Source: Algorimicrobium sediminis (GTDB lineage Bacteria > Bacteroidota > Bacteroidia > Flavobacteriales > Flavobacteriaceae). Taken from it: a stretch of 64,000 bases of DNA. Each line of letters begins with the position of its first letter. Positions within the stretch are counted from its first letter, which is position 1. Positions 41,730-48,521 of this stretch are shown piece after piece. The notes below the pieces were generated by a model that worked only from the letters and a program-made list of their open reading frames with translations, had not been told where the DNA came from and did no database searches. Made by a program: the position numbers and the translations under genes. The stretch covers positions 806,001 through 870,000 of the forward strand of contig NZ_JBHULS010000001.1 in the NCBI RefSeq assembly GCF_042684585.1, in the 5' to 3' direction.

Positions 41730-42791
41730 ATGAAAAAACATAATTTTAGCGCTGGCCCTTGTGTTTTGCCAAAAGAAGTAATACAAAAAGCGTCGGAGGC
41801 CTTATTGGATTTCGATAATGGTTTATCGCTAATCGAAATATCGCACCGAAGCAAACCCTTTGTAGATGTTATGGAAAAAGCCAGACGCTTGGCACTCCAA
41901 TTATTAGATCTAGAGGGCAAAGGCTACCAAGCGCTTTTTTTACAAGGTGGTGCTAGCACCCAATTTGTTATGGTGGCTTTAAATTTGTTAGAAACAGAGG
42001 CGGCCTATTTAAATACGGGTACCTGGAGCAGCAATGCCATAAAAGAAGCAAAACTTTACGGCAAAGTACACGAAGTGGCTTCATCAGCAGATAAAAGCTT
42101 TAGTTATGTTCCTAAAAACTATACAATTCCGGCTAACTGCGACTATTTCCATTGTACCTCAAACAATACTATTTTTGGTACGCAACTAACCACATTTCCA
42201 AAAACCGATATTCCTATGGTTTGCGACATGAGTAGCGATATTTTTTCGCGCACACTGGATTTTAGTCAGTTTGCGCTTATTTATGCAGGGGCTCAAAAAA
42301 ATATGGGTCCCGCGGGTACCACGCTGGTAGTTGTTCGCGAAGATATCTTAAATAAAGTGACACGCAGCATCCCTTCTATTTTAAATTACAACGTACAAAT
42401 AGCCAAAAATAGCATGTTTAACACACCTCCTGTTTTTGCTGTTTATACCTCCATGCTTACTATGGAATGGCTTCAAAATTTAGGCGGTATTTCAGTAATT
42501 GAAGCGGAAAACAACAAAAAAGCCCAACTTATTTACAGCGAAATAGATTTAAACCCACTTTTTACAGGATTTGCGGCGAAAGAAGACCGTTCTAAAATGA
42601 ATGCAACGTTTAACTTAACGGAAACGAAATTAAAAGAAACCTTTGAAACAATGTTGCAAAAAGAAGGCATAAGCGGCTTAAACGGTCACAGAAGCGTTGG
42701 TGGTTACCGAGCCTCCATGTATAATGCACTAACCCTGGATAGTGTGGGTGTTTTGGTAGACGTTATGAGCGAATTGGAACGCAAAGCCTAA
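41730..42791 (+). CDS. serC: Phosphoserine aminotransferase
   Basis: SerC makes 3-phosphoserine from 3-phosphohydroxypyruvate and glutamate. The 353-residue PLP enzyme has the family start KHNFSAGPCVLP, FLQGGASTQF, the pyridoxal Lys190 in AGAQKNMGPAG, and the C-terminal NGHRSVGGYRASMYNAL. It is followed by serA with a 53-base gap, which makes a two-gene serine pathway unit. The final phosphatase (serB) is not in this window. Confidence 0.96.
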   Translation: MKKHNFSAGPCVLPKEVIQKASEALLDFDNGLSLIEISHRSKPFVDVMEKARRLALQLLDLEGKGYQALFLQGGASTQFVMVALNLLETEAAYLNTGTWSSNAIKEAKLYGKVHEVASSADKSFSYVPKNYTIPANCDYFHCTSNNTIFGTQLTTFPKTDIPMVCDMSSDIFSRTLDFSQFALIYAGAQKNMGPAGTTLVVVREDILNKVTRSIPSILNYNVQIAKNSMFNTPPVFAVYTSMLTMEWLQNLGGISVIEAENNKKAQLIYSEIDLNPLFTGFAAKEDRSKMNATFNLTETKLKETFETMLQKEGISGLNGHRSVGGYRASMYNALTLDSVGVLVDVMSELERKA

Positions 42792-42844
42792 TTAAAATAG
42801 AGTAAATAATAAACACATACATTTTTTAGTAAATACCATTTTAA

Positions 42845-43807
42845 ATGAAAGTTTTAGCAAACGACGGAATTTCAAGAAGCGGCGAAGAGGCGCTAATTGA
42901 AGCTGGATTTGAGGTTATAAAAACAACTGTAGCCCAAAGCCAACTTATGTCATATATAAACACACATAATATTGATGTTTTGCTTGTGCGAAGCGCTACC
43001 AAAGTTCGTGAAGATATTATTGATGGTTGTCCTAGCCTTAAAATTATAGGTCGCGGTGGTGTAGGCATGGATAATATAGCTGTAAACCATGCACGTAAAA
43101 AAGGCCTTCATGTTATAAATACGCCAGAGGCATCTGCCCAATCGGTTGCCGAGCTTGTTTTTGCGCACCTTTTCGGCGGCGTGCGTTTTTTACACGACGC
43201 CAACAGAACCATGCCACTTGAGGGCGATACACGATTTAAAGAACTGAAAAAAAACTATGCGCTTGGTACCGAGTTACGGGGAAAAACATTGGGTATTATT
43301 GGCTTTGGAAGCATTGGGAAAGAAGTTGCAAAAATAGCCTTGGGTATTGGTATGAAAGTAATCGCTAGTAAAAGCGCAGCGCATACTGGTACAGCCGTGG
43401 TGACGCTGCCTTTTTACAACAAGCAAAGTATTGATATTTCGATTGAAATTACAAGTACCGAAGCGCTTTTAAAACAAGCAGATTTTATTACCATACACGT
43501 TCCGGCGCAAGAAGAATACCTAATAGACCAGCATCAATTTGAAATTATGAAAAACGGTGTTGGTATTATTAACGCGGCACGTGGTGGGGTTGTTAACGAA
43601 GTTGCGCTAATTAAGGCTTTAGAATCTGGCAAAGTAGCCTTTGCGGGAATAGATACCTTTGAAGAGGAACCTACACCAGCCATACAAGTACTTATGAATG
43701 GTAAAATTTCCCTAACACCACATATTGGTGCTGCTACCAAAGAGGCACAAGATAGGATTGGCACGGAATTAGCATCGCAAATTATAAAACTGACTAGCCA
43801 AAATTAA
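42845..43807 (+). CDS. serA: D-3-phosphoglycerate dehydrogenase, short form
   Basis: SerA oxidises 3-phosphoglycerate with NAD. The 320-residue protein has the substrate and NAD-binding 2-hydroxyacid dehydrogenase domains. The Rossmann motif is GFGSIGKEVAKIALG (about 153-167); the catalytic set is Arg in AARGG, Glu in FEEEP and His in TPHIGAA. It lacks the C-terminal ACT domain of E. coli SerA, so serine feedback inhibition through ACT is absent. A strong inverted repeat follows. It lies downstream of serC in the same orientation. Confidence 0.95.
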   Translation: MKVLANDGISRSGEEALIEAGFEVIKTTVAQSQLMSYINTHNIDVLLVRSATKVREDIIDGCPSLKIIGRGGVGMDNIAVNHARKKGLHVINTPEASAQSVAELVFAHLFGGVRFLHDANRTMPLEGDTRFKELKKNYALGTELRGKTLGIIGFGSIGKEVAKIALGIGMKVIASKSAAHTGTAVVTLPFYNKQSIDISIEITSTEALLKQADFITIHVPAQEEYLIDQHQFEIMKNGVGIINAARGGVVNEVALIKALESGKVAFAGIDTFEEEPTPAIQVLMNGKISLTPHIGAATKEAQDRIGTELASQIIKLTSQN

Positions 43808-44137
43808 GCGTGATTTTCTTGGCTAGTTAGAAACATGTTCTGGTAAGTTACATACAAAACTGCAGCAAAAGTCTATTAAAATAATTCGTATGGAAATTTT
43901 TAATAGACTTTTGAACGTTTTATTAGAAAAACTTGTCACGCTTTTTAAAAGTTCTCACAAATAGCTGCTTTTAAATTAAGTTATCTGCCACGGTAATTAG
44001 TAATATTTTTTTACTGCCGGTCAATTCCTTTCCTTAATTACCGCTCTCCTGCCGCTATCATAACACGCTTTAATATAAAATTAGGAGGTCTTCAGGTTAT
44101 CGATTTTATTTTTCGTATTTTTAGAAAAAGTCTTATT
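43808..44137. other. 330-base gap between serA and the DUF6146 gene: two inverted repeats, no gene
   Basis: No ORF of plausible coding quality is seen. The gap holds a 15-bp perfect inverted repeat (43867-43881 and 43898-43912), probably the serA terminator. It also holds a second, 9-bp inverted repeat (CGGTAATTA at 43991-43999 and TAATTACCG at 44035-44043) with a 35-base spacer rich in T and pyrimidines. The second structure may be a 5' regulatory element for the downstream lipoprotein gene. I do not recognise a known riboswitch in it. Confidence 0.6.
43867..43912 (+). terminator. Inverted repeat after serA, probable terminator
   Basis: AAAAGTCTATTAAAA (43867-43881) pairs perfectly with 43898-43912 over 15 bp, around a 16-base loop. 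It lies 59 bases after the serA stop. The long A/T-rich stem has no ideal run of T after it on the plus strand (TTGAACGTTTT), so it might act instead as an mRNA 3'-end stabiliser or a bidirectional stop. Confidence 0.6.
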
Positions 44138-44566
44138 ATGAAAACCTTTTTTTACATTCTTATTTTGGCGTGTTTTTTTTCGGCCTGTCAAACTACTAAA
44201 AAAGCCGCAACACCACGCGCGGAAAATAGCCTTGAAAAGCAAGACACCATTAAAATTACCAATACAGAACTAGAATACGAAGTAATAATTGTTGATACGG
44301 GTTTTGAAACCTGGATGGCCAGTCGTGCCAAACCACGAAGCTTTTATACTCAGTCGTTTTTAGAGGCTCGAAACAGCGATTATGTAACAGAATGGAATAG
44401 TCGGGTTACGGCCTCAAACTATAGCACCAACTTATACCAAATGCCAATAGATTATAACCCGGGTACAGATTATGGATTTGAAGTAAACTATATTTTGTAT
44501 CATTATTTCGTGTTTTTTCAAGAAAAGTATAAACAGCAATTATCCTCGCATAATCCTAGATTTTAA
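44138..44566 (+). CDS. DUF6146-family lipoprotein
   Basis: The 142-residue product has a lipoprotein signal: MKTFFYILILACFFSAC with lipidated Cys17. The mature domain has KPRSFYTQSFLEARNSDYV-type and YNPGTDYGFEVNYILYHYFVFFQEKY-type segments, which I associate with DUF6146, a family I recall in Flavobacteriia. It is predicted to sit in the outer membrane or inner-membrane outer leaflet. No function is known. It lies 26 bases before the next gene in the same direction, suggesting co-transcription, though a -7 box also lies in that gap. Confidence 0.82.
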   Translation: MKTFFYILILACFFSACQTTKKAATPRAENSLEKQDTIKITNTELEYEVIIVDTGFETWMASRAKPRSFYTQSFLEARNSDYVTEWNSRVTASNYSTNLYQMPIDYNPGTDYGFEVNYILYHYFVFFQEKYKQQLSSHNPRF

Positions 44567-44568
44567 AT

Positions 44569-44576
44569 TATATTTG
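44569..44576 (+). promoter_or_regulatory. -7 box before the DUF6787 gene
   Basis: TATATTTG matches TAnnTTTG and lies 16 bases before the ATG. It would start transcription within the gap after the DUF6146 stop and drive the DUF6787 and His-rich genes separately. Confidence 0.45.
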
Positions 44577-44592
44577 CTGTCAAATTTGCAGT

Positions 44593-45087
44593 ATGAAAAA
44601 ATTTAAGGAAACCTGGGAAATTCAACAAAACTGGCAGCTGCTTTTTCCTGCTTTAGGAATTGTTGGACTATCGTACTCGTGTTTTCGTTTGGCTTCCTTA
44701 TTTCCATTTGCTCATAATATTTATATTACGCTAGCGCTTGCCGCTATAATGTTTGTGGTAATTCTTAAAATAACCTTGCGGTTGTTTACCAAACTAGAAA
44801 AACGCTGGGAAGTTACCTATAGATGGGAAATAATAAGAATTTTTATTGTTTTTGCTGTTACCGGAAGTTCTTCGTTGGTTGTTGGCAGACCAATTATAAA
44901 ACTACTCGGAATTACTAAAGAAAACTTAAATCCATTACTCTATTGGATTTTATTTGTTATTATTGGGCTCATTTTTTATCAAATCTTACTCGTTTCGTTT
45001 GGATGGCTTTTTGGCCAGTTCAAGTTTTTCTGGGAGTTTGAGAAAAAAATGTTGAAACGTCTAGGGTTTAAAAAATTTTTGGAATAG
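44593..45087 (+). CDS. DUF6787-family membrane protein
   Basis: The 164-residue protein has helices at about 16-33, 40-60, 80-100 and 112-140, and basic segments between and after them. The opening MKKFKETWEIQQNWQLLFPALG is typical of DUF6787, which I recall as a flavobacterial family. Its stop codon shares one base with the GTG start of the next gene (TAGTG at 45085-45089), which implies translational coupling with the small His-rich protein and the TonB receptor that follow. Confidence 0.78.
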   Translation: MKKFKETWEIQQNWQLLFPALGIVGLSYSCFRLASLFPFAHNIYITLALAAIMFVVILKITLRLFTKLEKRWEVTYRWEIIRIFIVFAVTGSSSLVVGRPIIKLLGITKENLNPLLYWILFVIIGLIFYQILLVSFGWLFGQFKFFWEFEKKMLKRLGFKKFLE

Positions 45088-45422
45088 TGCACAAAATAAA
45101 GGAACATAGCCTCTTTAAAACACTAGCCATACTATTGGTTTTAGCGGTTCTGCTTCCTGCTGCTGTAAAATTTGGTCATATTTTTGAAAATCACGCACAC
45201 GAGGTATGTACCAATAAATCGAGCACCCATTTACATGAAATAGATTTAGATTGCGAATTTTACAAATTCAATCTAGCCAATCAGTTTTTTCAAGAAGCAG
45301 CAGAGTTTTTAGTTTTACATTTTGAAGAAAATCATAAAATTGCTAGTTCACACTATGCGTTTTTAAGCCCATTTCAGCAACTTCACTTTTCGCTACGGGG
45401 TCCGCCAGTGGTAATTAATTAG
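45087..45422 (+). CDS. Small His/Cys-rich secreted protein near TonB receptor
   Basis: The 111-residue product has an N-terminal hydrophobic segment (about 10-28: LFKTLAILLVLAVLLPAAV) that can serve as a signal anchor. The following domain is rich in metal-binding residues: FENHAHEVC, THLHEIDLDCEF, then LHFEENHK and SSHY. The H-x-C, H-x-H-E and D-C arrangement suggests a periplasmic Zn or Cu binder, or a DUF2946-like protein. It starts at GTG by overlapping the upstream stop codon. It lies 161 bases before a TonB receptor with a His-rich loop. Metal identity is unknown. Confidence 0.62.
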   Translation: MHKIKEHSLFKTLAILLVLAVLLPAAVKFGHIFENHAHEVCTNKSSTHLHEIDLDCEFYKFNLANQFFQEAAEFLVLHFEENHKIASSHYAFLSPFQQLHFSLRGPPVVIN

Positions 45423-45583
45423 TCTACATACACAATAAACGTACTGCGGTTTATAGCTTTTATTTGAGTTAATACATTATTATAGCCAGAAAAAGTACAA
45501 AAGCACGCATAACAACGGTTTTATACAAATCTTGCGCGCTTGCCAGCCGTGGTATTTAAACACTAATTTTTACACAATTTTAA

Positions 45584-47899
45584 ATGAAAACAATTTTAAC
45601 CATATTTTTTATGGCCGTTGCCTCTGTGGCTTTAGGCCAAAACACCGTGACTGGTGTTGTAACCGACTCCGATACAGGTGAAGGTTTACCCTACGTAAAT
45701 ATTTATTTTCCACAATTAGAAAAGGGCACTACCACAAACGAAACCGGTGCCTTTACCCTGAAAAACTTGCCTTCGGGAACCTACGCTCTAGTATACTCTT
45801 ATGTAGGCTTTGAAACAAAGTCTATAAATGTAAGTATTCCTATTACAGAACCCATAGCGTTATCGTTGGCGAGTTCTGCAATTGAAATGGAGGCCGTTAT
45901 TGTTTCCACGCCTTTCCATAAACTTCAAAGCGATAATGTAATGATGGTGCAACGGCAAACTATGGCGGAGCTTAAAAGTTCGGGAGCAGTAACCCTAGGC
46001 GAAGGCATTTCCAACATACCAGGTGTTGAGGGTGTAAGCACCGGATTGGGCATTACAAAACCCGTAATTAGAGGTCTTACCTCCAACCGGGTTTTAGTTT
46101 ATACGCAAGGTGTCCGATTAGAAAATCAGCAATTTGGCGATGAGCACGGTCTGGGTCTTAGCGATGCAGGAGTAGCTAGCGTTGAAGTTATAAAAGGTCC
46201 GGCCTCTTTATTGTACGGTAGCGATGCTCTAGGAGGTGTTTTGTACATAAATCCAGAAAAATTTGCTCGCGAAAATACATCTCAAGGCGAAGTAAATGGT
46301 AACTATTTCAGTAACACGCAAGGATACAGTACGGGAGCCGCCTACAAAGCTTCTGGCGAAGCCTTTAAGGTATTGTTTAGAGGGAGCGTTAGTGAGCATG
46401 CCGATTATAATACAGCAGATTACCGAGTAACCAATACCCGTTTTAAAGAACAAGATTTTAAAGCAGGTTTGGGCTACCAAGGAACCCATTTTAAAACAGA
46501 ATTGCGCTACAATGTTAATCGGTCTAAAATAGGCATTCCTCACGAAATTGGCGAGCAATCTACAAACTACGAACCACTTTTACCCTTTCAAGAATTAACA
46601 AATCACATTTTTAGCTCACGCTCCACGTTATTTTTTAAGCAATCTAAATTAGAGTTTAATTTAGGATACATATATAACGACAGAAAAGAGTTTGAAGATG
46701 ATCATCACCATCATGACCATGCGCACGACCATGAGCATGAAGGCGAAGAACACGAAGGCGAAGAACATCATGACCATGACCATGCCGATCACGATGAGCA
46801 CGGTGAGCACGATGAACACGATGCCATGCATGGCAGCGGTAACGAGGATATGCTGCATCCAGCATTACACATGAAACTTAAAACTGCTAATTACGATATA
46901 AAATACCACTTACCCGGTAAAGGCAATTTTGAAACTGTGGTAGGCGTGCAAGGTATGCATCAAATTAATACTAATTATGGTGAAGAAGTGCTTGTTCCGG
47001 ACGCCATTACTACCGATTTTGGCGTGTTAGCCATGTCGCATATTCATTTCGATAAAGCCGACTTACAGGTAGGTGTTCGTTACGATAAGCGATGGATTGA
47101 TATTAACAATAGCTTAAACAAAACGTTTAATAGCTTTAATGGCGCTTTAGGAGCCAAAACAAACATCACCAAACAAATTACAGCACGCTTAAATCTGGCC
47201 ACCGGTTTTAGAGCGCCTAATTTAGCCGAATTAACCTCTGATGGGGTTCACCACGGAACTAATCGTTATGAAATTGGAAACGTTAACTTAAATACGGAAC
47301 AAAATTTTCAAACCGATTTGGCTTTGGAATATAAAAACAAGCATGCAGCGTTTTATGTAAATGGTTTTTATAATCATATTAACAATTACATTTACCTCTC
47401 CCCTAATGGTTCGTTTATAAATAATAATCCTGTATTTAATTACCTACAAGATAACGCAGCGCTTTATGGTGGCGAAATTGGCCTACACGTGCATCCACAC
47501 CCTATTCACTGGTTGCACTATCAGGCTAGTTTTGAAACTGTAACTGGTAAATTAAACTCTGGCGCTTATTTACCTTTAATTCCTGCCAATAGTTTAAGCA
47601 ACACCATTCGGGCGGAATGGGATATGCAAGATGTTGGCAGCACCTTTGCTTTTGTTAAGCTACAATCTGTGTTTAATCAGAAAAATGTTAGTGCTTTTGA
47701 AAGCAGTACCTCCGGATATAATTTATTAAGTGCGGGCATTGGTGGCACGTTTAAAGTGTTTAACAAGGATTTATCACTAACGATAACCGGAACCAATTTA
47801 ACGGATAAAACCTATATAAATCATTTATCGCGTTTAAAACCAGATGGAATATTTAATATGGGTAGAAATTTTAGTTTTGGCCTTACCTATACGTTATAA
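45584..47899 (+). CDS. TonB-dependent receptor with His-rich loop (putative metal uptake)
   Basis: The 771-residue outer-membrane protein has a signal peptide (1-18), a CarboxypepD_reg-like domain (about 20-100), a plug (about 110-225 with VEVIKGPASLLYGSDALGGV) and a beta-barrel that ends with the aromatic-terminal strand NFSFGLTYTL. A long extracellular-type loop at about residues 372-420 is built of H, D, E and G, including HHHHDHAHDH and several HEGEEH-type repeats. Such loops are known in ZnuD-type and other divalent metal receptors. Together with the His/Cys-rich protein upstream this suggests zinc, or possibly copper or nickel, uptake. Confidence 0.86.
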   Translation: MKTILTIFFMAVASVALGQNTVTGVVTDSDTGEGLPYVNIYFPQLEKGTTTNETGAFTLKNLPSGTYALVYSYVGFETKSINVSIPITEPIALSLASSAIEMEAVIVSTPFHKLQSDNVMMVQRQTMAELKSSGAVTLGEGISNIPGVEGVSTGLGITKPVIRGLTSNRVLVYTQGVRLENQQFGDEHGLGLSDAGVASVEVIKGPASLLYGSDALGGVLYINPEKFARENTSQGEVNGNYFSNTQGYSTGAAYKASGEAFKVLFRGSVSEHADYNTADYRVTNTRFKEQDFKAGLGYQGTHFKTELRYNVNRSKIGIPHEIGEQSTNYEPLLPFQELTNHIFSSRSTLFFKQSKLEFNLGYIYNDRKEFEDDHHHHDHAHDHEHEGEEHEGEEHHDHDHADHDEHGEHDEHDAMHGSGNEDMLHPALHMKLKTANYDIKYHLPGKGNFETVVGVQGMHQINTNYGEEVLVPDAITTDFGVLAMSHIHFDKADLQVGVRYDKRWIDINNSLNKTFNSFNGALGAKTNITKQITARLNLATGFRAPNLAELTSDGVHHGTNRYEIGNVNLNTEQNFQTDLALEYKNKHAAFYVNGFYNHINNYIYLSPNGSFINNNPVFNYLQDNAALYGGEIGLHVHPHPIHWLHYQASFETVTGKLNSGAYLPLIPANSLSNTIRAEWDMQDVGSTFAFVKLQSVFNQKNVSAFESSTSGYNLLSAGIGGTFKVFNKDLSLTITGTNLTDKTYINHLSRLKPDGIFNMGRNFSFGLTYTL

Positions 47900-47922
47900 A
47901 TCCAGAACACATAAATTTTAAA

Positions 47923-47957
47923 AAAAAAGAGTGATTAATATTCAATCACTCTTTTTT
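47923..47957. terminator. Bidirectional terminator overlapping the end of the next CDS
   Basis: AAAAAAGAGTGATT (47923-47936) pairs perfectly with 47944-47957 over 14 bp around a 7-base loop, with T runs on both strands. It ends the TonB receptor transcript on the plus strand. On the minus strand it encodes the last residues (KRVIEY) and stop codon of the gene at 47935, so it is coding sequence and terminator at once. Confidence 0.85.
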
Positions 47958-48243
47958 GTTTTTTTAAGGATAGGCTTTCCGTTTGCGAAGACAAGTAATA
48001 GGTATAAAACCACATAATAGAAAATGTTGGAATAATATCTACAAGGGGTAAGGCCTCCTCTACAAATGTAACTGCTGCTGCTATTTTACCACGACGTCCT
48101 GCATACATTTTGCTCATTAAATAAGCCGATAACGGCGCCCAAATAAAATCGAATGGTGGGAAAATGTAAGATAAATACCCCATAGCATCAAACACCAAGC
48201 CCAATGCTAATTTTTTCGATTTACTCAATTTTTCTAAACGCAT
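47935..48243 (-). CDS. Small membrane protein, function unknown
   Basis: The 102-residue product has hydrophobic segments at about 12-45 (GLVFDAMGYLSYIFPPFDFIWAP) and 58-88 (AAAVTFVEEALPLVDIIPTFSIMWFYTYYL) and a basic C-terminus. I recall conserved flavobacterial proteins of this shape without a name. Its stop codon and C-terminal six codons lie inside the terminator hairpin shared with the convergent TonB receptor gene. The lone Glu in EEALP may be buried in the membrane. Confidence 0.7.
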   Translation of the reverse strand: MRLEKLSKSKKLALGLVFDAMGYLSYIFPPFDFIWAPLSAYLMSKMYAGRRGKIAAAVTFVEEALPLVDIIPTFSIMWFYTYYLSSQTESLSLKKQKRVIEY

Positions 48244-48440
48244 AAGTTTTCAATTTTATAATTCGAAATGTGCAAATTTCATTCCAAAAAATAATAATAC
48301 TTTTTAACAAACGTTTTCATCTTGCAATTTATTGTAATTGTGCTAATTATGATTTTTAAAATCTTCTTAATTCAAATATATAGTCTAAAAATCTGTTTGT
48401 TTTTAACGTTTAATTATGACGCTTTTTTAACAGACACATT

Positions 48441-48448
48441 TAGTTTTG
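48441..48448 (+). promoter_or_regulatory. -7 box of the DUF5916 gene
   Basis: TAGTTTTG matches TAnnTTTG and lies 73 bases before the ATG. The spacing to a -33 motif could not be confirmed. No other gene is seen in the 278-base gap between 48244 and 48521. Confidence 0.45.
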
Positions 48449-48521
48449 CATCGCATCGCTTTCCAATCACAAAAATTTTAAGCGTAAAAATTAACCTGGC
48501 AACTAAAACCAACTACTCAGC

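Noticed and set aside
43808..44137. Known riboswitch in the serA-DUF6146 gap
   Set aside because: I looked for familiar riboswitch cores (TPP, cobalamin, SAM, glycine) and saw none. Only two inverted repeats remain.
46656..46865. Two His- and Met-rich ORFs antisense to the TonB receptor
   Set aside because: They are the antisense reading of the repetitive CAT/GAT/GAA codons of the His-rich loop. Their composition follows from the receptor codons, and there is no promoter or independent start context.
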